Source: a virus. Taken from it: DNA of 20,183 bases. The stretch's first letter is position 1. Each line of letters opens with the position of its first letter. A program made the translations under genes and the position numbers. Location of the stretch: the IMG/VR virus record IMGVR_UViG_3300028196_000115, positions 1 through 20,183 of that record. One strand, 5' to 3'. This document shows positions 1 through 5,553 of the stretch, in pieces. The notes beneath the pieces were generated by a model, which was given only the letters and a program-made list of their open reading frames with translations, was not told the origin of the DNA and did not search any database.

Positions 1-552
1 AACGTAAACTGCCTTAGTATCAGTTGCAAAAGCCATATCGCCATCAGTATTGCCAGAACTAGGAAATGCAGCAAGATTTGCATATGAAGTTGGAGAACCA
101 GCAGCTCCTGCTGCTCCTGCTGCTCCAGCTGGACCTGTTGGACCTGTCTGTTGCGGAGATGCAGGAACCCATTGACTACTTGAACCATCTGCATAATATA
201 CAAACATTTTTAAAGATGTTGAATTGAAAAACATATCACCATCGCTAGGACTCGTTGGCGCAGTATCCGACACAGTAACAGTTGCGTCTGAGCCGTCGTC
301 ACCTTTTGGTCCAGAAACTGATACCCATTGTGAAGATGAACCATCATTATAGTAAATATAAAGCACTGCAGTTCCAGTATTAAACCACAATTGACCGGGT
401 TCTGGATTAGCTGGTGGAGTATTTGAATTTATATTTACTGTAGTAAATGCATCACGCCAAGTACCCTTTGCAGAATTAAAAGTATATGTTAAACCATTAA
501 CACTTAGTTGTTGTCCGTCTGTTGGGTTTGCTGGAAAATTTACTTTTGCCAT
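1..552 (-). CDS. collagen-like tail fibre protein, partial (C-terminus beyond left edge)
   Basis: The frame is open from an ATG at 552 to the window edge, giving 184 residues with no stop. Upstream is an AGGAT-type ribosome site. Two copies of a repeat ending in a shared YY.DGSSSQWV motif lie at about residues 52-77 and 104-129, and a third copy begins at about 170 (DGDMAFATDTKAVYV). Between them is a short collagen-like Gly-X-Y tract at residues 137-152 (GPTGPAGAAGAAGAAG). This pattern is typical of phage tail-fibre or virion-attachment proteins, where collagen-like tracts form trimeric rods. It is the last gene of the 4445-to-1 block, directly after the endolysin and nucleotidase genes and far from the other tail proteins. 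A late-type box at 698-705 may supply late transcription. The structural role is well supported; which fibre it belongs to is not known. Confidence 0.85.
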   Translation of the reverse strand, partial: MAKVNFPANPTDGQQLSVNGLTYTFNSAKGTWRDAFTTVNINSNTPPANPEPGQLWFNTGTAVLYIYYNDGSSSQWVSVSGPKGDDGSDATVTVSDTAPTSPSDGDMFFNSTSLKMFVYYADGSSSQWVPASPQQTGPTGPAGAAGAAGAAGSPTSYANLAAFPSSGNTDGDMAFATDTKAVYV

Positions 553-584
553 TATTAATATCCTACGCTTGTGATTCTGACCAT

Positions 585-797
585 CTATTCCCTCTTGTAA
601 TATTCTCCTAATATTACATCCGCAATACTAGTACATTCATCAAACCCCGGTCTAAAACGATTATTTACATAACCATTTTCTTTAAACCACTTTATGTTAT
701 TTATACAACTAGATTTTTTATTTTCCGGTATTTCTAAACTTAACATAAAGGTTTCGTACTGATATCTTAGATTTAATAGTTCCGCAATAGATTTCAT
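585..797 (-). CDS. small hypothetical protein (70 aa)
   Basis: This short reading frame starts at an ATG at 795-797 that overlaps the TGA of the preceding nucleotidase-like gene (ATGA junction), which supports translational coupling and a real gene. The protein is soluble-looking and mixed-charge, with one Cys pair spaced far apart (CINNIKWF and DECTS) and no membrane segment or recognisable domain. I do not recognise the family. It lies between the nucleotidase-like gene and the tail-fibre gene in the same transcription unit. Confidence 0.7.
   Translation of the reverse strand: MKSIAELLNLRYQYETFMLSLEIPENKKSSCINNIKWFKENGYVNNRFRPGFDECTSIADVILGEYYKRE
698..705 (-). promoter_or_regulatory. possible T4-type late promoter box inside a coding region
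   Basis: The minus strand reads TATAAATA, a perfect match to the T4 late promoter core. It lies inside the 70-aa gene, about 145 bases upstream of the tail-fibre start at 552. A late structural gene would need such a promoter, but in an AT-rich genome an eight-base match can arise by chance, so this is tentative. Confidence 0.35.
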
Positions 798-1363
798 GTG
801 ATTGCCTCATATAATTGTTTCCAATTATCGTATCTTTCAATATAACTGTCTTTATTATGATCGTGTGCTATTAAAACAGAATTTAATCCAAATCTATCTC
901 CTGTAACAGCATTTTCATGTTTATCTTCTATCCATAAAAGTTCGCTATCTGCGTACTGCTTTAATGCATTATCTTTATCTGCACCTACATCAAGAAAGAT
1001 ATATTTTTCAAAAGCGGTTTTACCAAAAAGTTTTTCAGTATTTTCTATTCTTAGTTTGCCTGCCCAAGGATCTTTTGATAGTGAGGTTATCATATGAAAA
1101 ACGTATCCATGTTCTTCATGGAGTTTTCTAACATATTTAATAGAATCTCTAAGAGGAGGTAAAAACCCAATACGTGATGATTCATTAAATTGTTTAACCA
1201 GACTACGCTTGGTATCTTCAGTTATATTATATTTTTTGGCCATATCATATGAAGTTGAGTAATTAGGTTGAACTGAATGACCATTACTGATCATCCATTC
1301 ATTAAATGCCTGTTCCCAATTCATAAGAACCCCATCGCAGTCCGTCAGAATAGTTTTAATCAT
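794..1363 (-). CDS. HAD-family 5'(3')-deoxyribonucleotidase-like phosphatase
   Basis: A 189-residue HAD-superfamily protein. Motif I is DCDGVL (nucleophile Asp8 and Asp10 of the chosen start), motif II is the Ser/Thr in HMITSLSKD, and the acidic motif is LWIEDKHENA. The short form and the DCDGVL motif match the phage/bacterial 5'(3')-deoxyribonucleotidase group, which removes the phosphate from deoxynucleoside monophosphates. An in-frame ATG exists nine codons upstream (1390), but the ATG at 1361-1363 begins MIKTILTDCDGV, the usual beginning of the fold, and has an AGGAAAGAG site just upstream, so I prefer 1363. It overlaps the upstream 61-aa gene by 8 bases and the downstream gene by 4. Substrate specificity cannot be read from sequence; a salvage or nucleotide-pool role alongside NrdAB is inference. 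Confidence 0.8.
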   Translation of the reverse strand: MIKTILTDCDGVLMNWEQAFNEWMISNGHSVQPNYSTSYDMAKKYNITEDTKRSLVKQFNESSRIGFLPPLRDSIKYVRKLHEEHGYVFHMITSLSKDPWAGKLRIENTEKLFGKTAFEKYIFLDVGADKDNALKQYADSELLWIEDKHENAVTGDRFGLNSVLIAHDHNKDSYIERYDNWKQLYEAIT

Positions 1364-1541
1364 AATCTCTTTCCTCATCCTCCCATTCATCTATTATAGC
1401 ATATGTAGAAGTATTTCCTTTTATCTTAAAATTAGATCGGTTTTCTTCTACATCTCTAATTCTAATATCTTTATTTTGAGAATGGGTTTTATTTCTATCC
1501 CGCTTCTTATTCCGAGGGTCGTACCTACCGAATTTAGCCAT
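1356..1541 (-). CDS. small basic/acidic hypothetical protein (61 aa)
   Basis: The protein begins MAKFGRYDPRNKKRDRNK and ends with a very acidic tail (IIDEWEDEERDYD), so a basic N-terminal half is followed by an acidic end. Similar short 'RYDPRNKK' proteins are familiar in T4-like marine phages, without a known function. The ribosome site is odd: AGGAG lies 14 bases before this ATG, and a two-codon frame ATG-ATT-TAA (1543-1551) lies between, better spaced from the AGGAG. The gene sits between the endolysin and the nucleotidase-like gene and overlaps the latter by 8 bases. Confidence 0.7.
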   Translation of the reverse strand: MAKFGRYDPRNKKRDRNKTHSQNKDIRIRDVEENRSNFKIKGNTSTYAIIDEWEDEERDYD

Positions 1542-1560
1542 CTTAAATCATCTTACTCCT

Positions 1561-2400
1561 TTATGAATAAATTTTACTTAGTGTTTGTGGTCCAGCAATA
1601 CCGTCAGGAGAACAATCGTTTTCCCTCTGCCACGCTTTTACTGCACTTTCTGTTCCTGAACCAAAGATTCCGTCAGCATCAAGCCCTAAAGCCTCTTGTA
1701 ATTTTTTTACATCACTTCCCTTTGAGCCCACTCTCAAAAGATTATATTTTACATCATCGTCATCGTCATCTGGTTCCCACTGTCTGCCTAGAACTTCTAG
1801 CGCATGTGCGTAATGAAACTTTCTATCTTTTAGCCCAATAGTTCCACCATTAATTCGTTTTGTCATACCAACAATATCGTCATTATCACAATACTTATTA
1901 ATATTATTTGTTTTCCAAAACCAACAAGCACTCTCAATAGCCCCTTGTTTTGTTCTTACATAATCTGTTGCTTCTTCAGCCGACATTCCTACAGTCTTAC
2001 CAAACTCTGTATAGTTATAGCGTCCAGTGAGTTGCAGAATGCCACCGCCTCTAAAACGCCAACCATCGCCAGATGCAGTATCTCCGTTGTCCATACGATT
2101 GGCATAAATACGGTTAGCAATCTTTTCTGGCTGTCTATGATACTTTTGAGCATCAACTCCAGCGCGGTGAAAATACTTACCAAAAATAGCATTAAGTGCT
2201 TTAGACGAATAGTTTAAATTTTCAGTAATAGTTTTATACATTGCACTTTCATGCCCCGTTTGCGCTAAAAATCCAGCTACACGATTTGGTGTATTAATTT
2301 CATACTTTGGAAACATTTCTTTCATTGCAGAATACCATTCAGCAATATTACCTATATGAAGGATTTCTTCTACGTGTTCTTCTTTTAATTCAAAGGTCAT
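1561..2400 (-). CDS. endolysin: GH19 chitinase-like lysozyme with C-terminal peptidoglycan-binding domain
   Basis: This 279-residue endolysin would cleave cell-wall glycan at the end of infection. The N-terminal two thirds is a glycoside hydrolase family 19 domain: HES with the probable catalytic acid Glu51, a second acidic site in ENLNY (Glu60), and the family signature RFRGGGILQLTGRYNY. A run of six Asp residues forms the linker. The last 60 or so residues are a PG_binding_1 domain (VGSKGSDVKKLQEALGL.ADGIFG..TESAVKAWQ). An ATG at 2406 touches the AGGAG with no spacing, whereas the ATG at 2398-2400 (MTFELKEE) is 6 bases from it, so I chose 2400. It has no signal peptide, so it needs a holin for release. 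It is close to a small membrane protein (2654-2824) and in the same transcription unit as PhoH and glutaredoxin. Confidence 0.92.
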   Translation of the reverse strand: MTFELKEEHVEEILHIGNIAEWYSAMKEMFPKYEINTPNRVAGFLAQTGHESAMYKTITENLNYSSKALNAIFGKYFHRAGVDAQKYHRQPEKIANRIYANRMDNGDTASGDGWRFRGGGILQLTGRYNYTEFGKTVGMSAEEATDYVRTKQGAIESACWFWKTNNINKYCDNDDIVGMTKRINGGTIGLKDRKFHYAHALEVLGRQWEPDDDDDDVKYNLLRVGSKGSDVKKLQEALGLDADGIFGSGTESAVKAWQRENDCSPDGIAGPQTLSKIYS

Positions 2401-2412
2401 TTTCATCTCCTT

Positions 2413-2661
2413 TTAAAAGTCGCCTTGACCAAATTCTCTTGTATTTTCTATTTCTGCAACAAAACTTTCATAACCACCAATATGATTGTTATTCCAAAAT
2501 ATTTGTGGTACTGTAGGAACTGATCCTATTTTTTCTGAAAGCTGACTATAGATTTCTAAATCTGTTGCATCTTTATATTCATATTTTAAATTATATCTTT
2601 CTGCTATTTCCACAGACATATCACAAAACCCACAGTTAGGTTTTCCGTATATTTCAATCAT
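2413..2661 (-). CDS. glutaredoxin
   Basis: An 82-residue glutaredoxin. The redox-active pair is CGFC (Cys10, Cys13) after the first strand (MIEIYGKPNC). The cis-proline loop is TVPQIF (residues 50-55) and the glutathione-binding GGY follows at 62-64. This is a complete minimal glutaredoxin fold. A longer frame reaches 2754, but its extra N-terminus is the shadow of the overlapping upstream membrane-protein gene. The ATG at 2659-2661 has a GGGAG...AAGG region upstream and gives the normal family length. Phage glutaredoxins usually re-reduce ribonucleotide reductase, and NrdA here keeps its C-terminal CASC pair, the natural partner. Its position away from nrdAB, between a membrane protein and the endolysin, is noteworthy. 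Confidence 0.9.
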   Translation of the reverse strand: MIEIYGKPNCGFCDMSVEIAERYNLKYEYKDATDLEIYSQLSEKIGSVPTVPQIFWNNNHIGGYESFVAEIENTREFGQGDF

Positions 2662-2824
2662 CGCCTTTCTCCCAGATACAGTACGCGCCATAAATAATAG
2701 CACCATATGCTGCAAGTTTAGCAAATGGTCCAGCAATAAGAACAATAACTCCAAAACTAATTAACGCGGCACCATTCCAAGAAGTTTTTTCTCCTACTTT
2801 CTCAGCAAGCCATTGTTTAATCAT
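2654..2824 (-). CDS. small membrane protein, holin candidate (56 aa)
   Basis: The ATG at 2822-2824 has AGGAG seven bases upstream; an in-frame ATG at 2842 has no such site and would overlap phoH, so I use 2824. The protein has a short amphipathic start (MIKQWLAEKVGEK), then a long hydrophobic stretch at about residues 18-50. This could be two short membrane segments separated by GPFAK, followed by a charged WEKGDD end. It overlaps the glutaredoxin start by 8 bases and lies two genes upstream of the endolysin. Size, topology and position fit a holin or holin-like lysis protein, but small phage membrane proteins have many roles and I see no diagnostic motif. Confidence 0.75.
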   Translation of the reverse strand: MIKQWLAEKVGEKTSWNGAALISFGVIVLIAGPFAKLAAYGAIIYGAYCIWEKGDD

Positions 2825-2834
2825 TTTTTTCTCC

Positions 2835-3518
2835 TTAAACATTTAAAATATCTTTCGTCATTATATAGTCACGAACTAAATCAGACCTAACAATATCTTC
2901 CCAACCAAAATTTACAATTCTAAAAAATCTCATTTGCTCAATAATATTCATAAACTTTATAATACCATCACTTTCATCTTTAAATTTAAAATCAGTCTGT
3001 TTATGATCACCGCAAAAAATAATACGACAATCTTTACCAATTCGTGTTATTACAGAATCTAATTCATGGAAGTTTAGGTTTTGCATTTCATCTACAACAA
3101 CGATTGCCTGATCAAAAGTACAACCTCTAAGAAATGATGTTGTTTCAAATTGAATCTTATTTGCAGTTTTCATCTTATTATATGCGCCCTCAAAGCCAAA
3201 TAGTTCTGAGCATACAAGACGATACGGCGCCTCATAAGACGCTTCTTTTTCTTCCTTAGTGCCTGGCAAAAAGCCTTGGTCTCTTGTCGTTACGGCAGAG
3301 CGCAAAACAATAATCTTCCTATAGATATCAGGATCATTCAACATTGCTTCTAATGCAAGATATAATGCAATAAAAGTTTTACCTGTACCAGCACTACCTG
3401 ATAGAATTAAATTTAAGTTGTCATCCCAGTAATCAAATGCTTTATTTTGATTTTCTGTGATGGGTTCAATTTCTTCCAGTTCTTCAATATTAACTGTGAG
3501 TGAATTAGTTTTTTTCAT
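2835..3518 (-). CDS. phoH: PhoH-like P-loop ATPase
   Basis: A 227-residue PhoH-family protein. Walker A is GSAGTGKT (residues 41-48), Walker B is VVVDEMQN (140-147), and FCGDHKQTD (169-177) is the sensor region typical of PhoH and related helicase-like ATPases. PhoH genes are very common in marine phages. They are related to the phosphate-starvation protein of bacteria, but their biochemical role in infection (RNA metabolism has been proposed) is unsettled. The start overlaps the stop of the upstream 75-aa gene in an ATGA junction. The length fits the T4-like phage form, which lacks the extra RNA-binding domains of some bacterial PhoH proteins. Confidence 0.93.
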   Translation of the reverse strand: MKKTNSLTVNIEELEEIEPITENQNKAFDYWDDNLNLILSGSAGTGKTFIALYLALEAMLNDPDIYRKIIVLRSAVTTRDQGFLPGTKEEKEASYEAPYRLVCSELFGFEGAYNKMKTANKIQFETTSFLRGCTFDQAIVVVDEMQNLNFHELDSVITRIGKDCRIIFCGDHKQTDFKFKDESDGIIKFMNIIEQMRFFRIVNFGWEDIVRSDLVRDYIMTKDILNV

Positions 3519-3742
3519 ACTCTAATAGTGTTACCTTTACCAGACTGTTGCTTGACTCTTCTTAAATGATCTTTAAATCCATCAGGTGTTTTAGGATCTC
3601 TTACACCACCAACAATTTTTGGCATGGAAAGTTTTTGTGTTAAATCGTTATCTGTTTTTAACGTTTCTTGTAGTTCATTCCAACTACATTCAACATCCCA
3701 TTCTTCTTCAGTTTTAATATTTTTTATCGTATAAAGGGGCAT
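3515..3742 (-). CDS. conserved T4-like small protein, FmdB-like family
   Basis: A 75-residue protein with the layout of a short family common in T4-like phages and often labelled FmdB-like. It starts MPLYTIKNIKTEEEWDVE, has a middle PKIVGGVRDPKTPDGF, and ends in a basic tail (HLRRVKQQSGKGNTI). The Cys pairs of a true FmdB zinc ribbon are absent; only one Cys is seen (DVECSW). It overlaps phoH by 4 bases downstream and the 60-aa frame upstream by 19. A GGA upstream of the start is a weak ribosome site, consistent with coupling. Function unknown. Confidence 0.75.
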   Translation of the reverse strand: MPLYTIKNIKTEEEWDVECSWNELQETLKTDNDLTQKLSMPKIVGGVRDPKTPDGFKDHLRRVKQQSGKGNTIRV

Positions 3743-3906
3743 GACATATCCATTTGTATTGCTAATTTTTGCTTATGTAGTTCTAATTCCCAAAGTTTAA
3801 TTATAGCAATTTTATTAGGATTTTCTGCGGGTAATTTTTTAACCCTTTGCAGATTGCTATATTCGTATTTTACTAACTTGCTACGGCTGTGAACCAATCT
3901 GGGCAT
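3724..3906 (-). CDS. hypothetical basic protein (60 aa), overlapping both neighbours
   Basis: This frame fills the 130-base space between two well-supported genes and overlaps each of them (34 bases with the upstream gene using this start, 19 with the downstream). The product is strongly basic (PRLVHSRSKLVKYEYSNLQRVKKLP) with an amphipathic helix-like second half (KIAIIKLWELELHKQKL). An alternative ATG at 3921 adds five residues. Neither start has a strong ribosome site. I keep it because phage genomes rarely leave such gaps and its residue composition looks protein-like. I do not recognise the family. Confidence 0.5.
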   Translation of the reverse strand: MPRLVHSRSKLVKYEYSNLQRVKKLPAENPNKIAIIKLWELELHKQKLAIQMDMSCPFIR

Positions 3907-4445
3907 TCTCGTTTTGTCCATGACATTTTAAACCTATCTTGTTTTGTTTTGTAATATTCACGATAAGACTTTACAGGATTACCTGGATGCATACATTGAG
4001 GTTCGTGCTGCATTGCAAGTGCAAATTCAGATAACATGTATTTGTAGCCTGGTTTAATATTTTTTGGAGTAGATCGTAATATTTTTGTGAGTAAAGGTTC
4101 TGTTTTATGAATTCTTCCATATCTATATGTATATTCTTTACAAAGGGCACGAAAATGATCATAATGCCACATATAGTTATTATCGATTTTCATAGTCCAT
4201 ACCGTACAAGGGTGGTGATAGTGTACTGCTTTATATAAAGTATTTTCTAGATTTTCATTTGGATGCCGATAATATTTGACCATACGTTTTCCAGATTTAG
4301 AAGGTCTGGTTTCTAATGTACCATCTAGCATTCTGTGTGCGGTAGAAAGCATCTGGGCACTTTCTACTATCATTTTTACAACGTGTTTATCACATTGCTG
4401 TTGTGCCGCAACGATAGGATCATTGTCTAATATAAAGATATTCAT
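3873..4445 (-). CDS. conserved phage protein of unknown function (190 aa, CDKHVVKM family)
   Basis: The N-terminus MNIFILDNDPIVAAQQQCDKHVVKMIVESAQMLSTAHR is characteristic of a family seen in many phages and some bacteria. It is rich in conserved His, Trp and Tyr (HYHHPCTVW, NNYMWHYDHFRALC, YRYGRIHKTEP) and ends in a PDWF motif. The clustered His, Cys and Trp residues suggest a metal or nucleic-acid binding role, but that is inference and I know of no established function. It is the first gene after the promoter at 4479-4507, so it heads the block that contains phoH, glutaredoxin and the endolysin. The ribosome site is a GAGAAAG. Confidence 0.85.
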   Translation of the reverse strand: MNIFILDNDPIVAAQQQCDKHVVKMIVESAQMLSTAHRMLDGTLETRPSKSGKRMVKYYRHPNENLENTLYKAVHYHHPCTVWTMKIDNNYMWHYDHFRALCKEYTYRYGRIHKTEPLLTKILRSTPKNIKPGYKYMLSEFALAMQHEPQCMHPGNPVKSYREYYKTKQDRFKMSWTKRECPDWFTAVAS

Positions 4446-4478
4446 TTGTTACTTTCTCTAACGATTCATCTTTCATTT

Positions 4479-4507
4479 ATTATAACATATTTTTTCTAAG
4501 TTGTCTA
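4479..4507 (-). promoter_or_regulatory. sigma70-type promoter with extended -10
   Basis: The minus strand has TAGACA (4507-4502), a 17-base spacer, and a perfect TATAAT (4484-4479) preceded by TGT, the extended -10 form. It lies about 35 bases upstream of the 4445 start and just past the terminator of the previous gene. It should allow host-polymerase transcription of the block running to the left edge. Confidence 0.8.
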
Positions 4508-4520
4508 GTCTTTATATAGA

Positions 4521-4539
4521 AAAGCCAGCATTGCTGGCT
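4521..4539 (-). terminator. intrinsic terminator after the 98-aa gene
   Basis: On the minus strand, AGCCAGC, a 3-base loop and GCTGGCT form a 7-bp perfect hairpin followed by TTTTC. It lies 25 bases past the stop of the gene at 4564-4860. The T-run is short, so termination may be partial. Its stem core matches the terminator at 5756-5780. Confidence 0.75.
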
Positions 4540-4549
4540 CAACTGTCGT

Positions 4550-4557
4550 TATTTATA
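4550..4557 (-). promoter_or_regulatory. T4-type late promoter box
   Basis: A perfect TATAAATA on the minus strand in the non-coding gap, 10 bases upstream of the hairpin at 4521-4539. A transcript starting 5-7 bases after the box would carry the hairpin at its very 5' end. It could give late expression of the endolysin block, but the same hairpin might instead terminate it. Confidence 0.55.
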
Positions 4558-4563
4558 ATTATT

Positions 4564-4860
4564 TTATCCTACTTGCATATCAATAACATTGACAAGATCC
4601 TCAACAAAAACGTCTGTTACTTTTTTGTCAGTGATACAGGTAACTTGACCTTTGATTTTACGGATACGCATGAAAGTGATATCATAAAGATCAGAGCCGT
4701 TCAATTCGATTTGAACTTTTCCTTTCCACTTAACCATTCCGCTAGTTTTGAACATGATACCGTCTGTAGAGGTACGCATATATTCTTTTGATCCCCAAGC
4801 CCAAAGTGCGCGAGGATCAATTGTTTTGATTTGTGAAAGGATTGTTTCTGCGATTTTCAT
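4564..4860 (-). CDS. conserved T4-like phage protein of unknown function (98 aa)
   Basis: The protein starts MKIAETILSQIKTIDPRALWAWGSKEY and continues as a beta-rich domain (GIMFKTSGMVKWKGKVQIELNGSDLYDITFMRIRKIKG) ending FVEDLVNVIDMQVG. I recognise this as a widespread small protein of T4-like phages with no assigned function. The frame extends to 4902, but the extra N-terminus runs through the promoter-like region. The ATG at 4858-4860 gives the family's usual start and has an AGAGAA upstream. It forms a single-gene unit with the hairpin/promoter element at 4893-4926 upstream and the terminator at 4521-4539 downstream. Confidence 0.82.
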   Translation of the reverse strand: MKIAETILSQIKTIDPRALWAWGSKEYMRTSTDGIMFKTSGMVKWKGKVQIELNGSDLYDITFMRIRKIKGQVTCITDKKVTDVFVEDLVNVIDMQVG

Positions 4861-4892
4861 GATGATTCTCTTTTCTCTCTGATTACATACTA

Positions 4893-4921
4893 TTAGTAGC
4901 ATAAAAAAGGGGTCTTGTCAA
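4893..4921 (-). promoter_or_regulatory. sigma70-like promoter with -35 in a terminator loop
   Basis: The minus strand has a perfect TTGACA (4921-4916) and, after 17 bases, TACTAA (4898-4893), a poor -10; ACTAAT one base further is an alternative. It lies upstream of the 4860 start. The -35 is inside the loop and stem of the hairpin at 4908-4926. The second such element at 5488-5525 strengthens the case. Confidence 0.5.
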
Positions 4922-4926
4922 CCCCT
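4903..4926 (-). terminator. intrinsic terminator, GGGGT/ACCCC stem
   Basis: On the minus strand, AGGGGT, a 7-base loop (TGACAAG) and ACCCCT are followed by a T-run, a classical intrinsic terminator. It lies immediately past the stop at 4930 of the frameshifted small gene. The loop provides most of a -35 box for the next gene. Confidence 0.8.
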
Positions 4927-4929
4927 AAT

Positions 4930-5107
4930 TTACATAGGCGACATGTCTAGTATTTCATAACCATCAGGATCACATAACTCAGCCAGTATCGTATTTTCAC
5001 TATAAAAATCACCTTTATTCCAAGCGTTATAAGCTTTTTTTTTCACTGGAATATTCAAAGGTGCTGGCAAAATCATCATCTGAATTTATAACTCTTATAG
5101 TCCACAT
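4930..5107 (-). pseudogene. small conserved-looking gene split by a frameshift at an A9 run
   Basis: From an ATG at 5105-5107, two bases after the upstream gene's TAA, the frame reads MWTIRVINSDDDFASTFEYSSEKK and then hits SL-stop just after a run of nine A on the coding strand (T9 at 5035-5043 on plus). If the run were eight A, the frame would continue as AYNAWNKGDFYSENTILAELCDPDGYEILDMSPM and stop at 4930, for about 58 residues. This ends right before a terminator. Both halves look like protein and together fill the gap between gene stop and terminator. Options are a real frameshift mutation, a homopolymer error in sequencing or assembly, or slippage that makes the full protein from some transcripts. 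A GTG directly before the A-run could alternatively start the second half. Function unknown. Confidence 0.7.
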
Positions 5108-5108
5108 A

Positions 5109-5450
5109 TTATTTGCATCCTTCTAGTAATTCAATATCGGTATAGTGTGAACGGTGAAAGTAATCGCTCATGCTATCTGTGTGGTTGAAGAACTTGGGTC
5201 CTTCCATTGCAGCTAACAATTTCAAAAGAAATTCTTTTGCAATGCCAGTATAGCTAGTTTCAATGTGGTACTCATTGACACTTCCGTTCCAGGGCATCTG
5301 ATTGCCGAAGTTAATATCTCCGCCTTTTACTTTAACAAGTAAAGTAGAATGGTGACGAACTGAGATAGTTCCTTTCATTCCGAATTCTTTAAGTACAGCT
5401 TTTATTTCAGTAGCAAGTTCTTTTTTGTCTGATTGAGATACATAAGCCAT
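5109..5450 (-). CDS. conserved phage protein of unknown function (113 aa, MAYVSQSDKKELA family)
   Basis: The start MAYVSQSDKKELATEIKAVLKEFGMKGTISVRHHSTLLVKVKGG is characteristic of a family widespread in large phages and some plasmids, with no confirmed function. It appears to be an alpha-beta protein: a first helix, then strands, an aromatic-rich middle (NEYHIETSYTG) and a C-terminal SDYFHRSHYTDIELL motif. A GAAAGGG site precedes the ATG at 5450. The promoter/terminator element at 5488-5525 lies upstream, and the frameshifted 5107 gene follows with only one base between stop and start, so the two are probably co-translated. Confidence 0.83.
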   Translation of the reverse strand: MAYVSQSDKKELATEIKAVLKEFGMKGTISVRHHSTLLVKVKGGDINFGNQMPWNGSVNEYHIETSYTGIAKEFLLKLLAAMEGPKFFNHTDSMSDYFHRSHYTDIELLEGCK

Positions 5451-5487
5451 TTTGTGAACCCTTTCAAATGATTCTTTCTATACTAGT

Positions 5488-5516
5488 AATCTAACATAAA
5501 AGGGGGCTGTTGTCAA
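5488..5516 (-). promoter_or_regulatory. sigma70-like promoter with -35 in a terminator loop
   Basis: The minus strand has a perfect TTGACA (5516-5511), a 17-base spacer and TAGATT (5493-5488; four of six consensus positions). It lies about 40 bases upstream of the 5450 start. The -35 sits in the loop of the terminator hairpin of the preceding gene, the same arrangement as at 4893-4926. Confidence 0.6.
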
Positions 5517-5525
5517 CCCCCTTTT
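5498..5525 (-). terminator. intrinsic terminator, 9-bp AAAAGGGGG/CCCCCTTTT stem
   Basis: A 9-bp stem (5498-5506 with 5517-5525) and a 10-base loop. On the minus strand the CCCCC arm is followed by TTTTATG, so it should end transcription of the 5554-5730 gene. The plus strand also has CCCCC then six T, so it could work in both directions. Confidence 0.8.
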
Positions 5526-5530
5526 TTAAA

Positions 5531-5550
5531 TTATTTGAATTTATTTGAAT
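5531..5550. repeat. 10-bp tandem repeat, two copies plus a partial third
   Basis: TTATTTGAAT occurs twice head-to-tail, followed by TTATTA, in the non-coding space between the stop of the 58-aa gene and its terminator hairpin. No function is evident; it may be simple replication slippage. Confidence 0.8.
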
Positions 5551-5553
5551 TTA

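Noticed and set aside
1741-1770. Run of Asp codons in the endolysin as a possible repeat element
   Set aside because: It is simply a GAT/GAC-rich linker between catalytic and binding domains, not a dispersed or regulatory repeat.
1476-1841. Plus-strand open frame of 121 codons opposite the endolysin and 61-aa genes
   Set aside because: It is antisense to two well-supported genes, has no ribosome site or family features, and its composition (Leu/His/Phe-rich) is that of a reverse-strand shadow.
2662-2754. N-terminal extension of the glutaredoxin frame
   Set aside because: The extra 31 residues are a Leu-rich out-of-frame reading of the upstream membrane-protein gene; the fold starts at MIEIYGKPNC.
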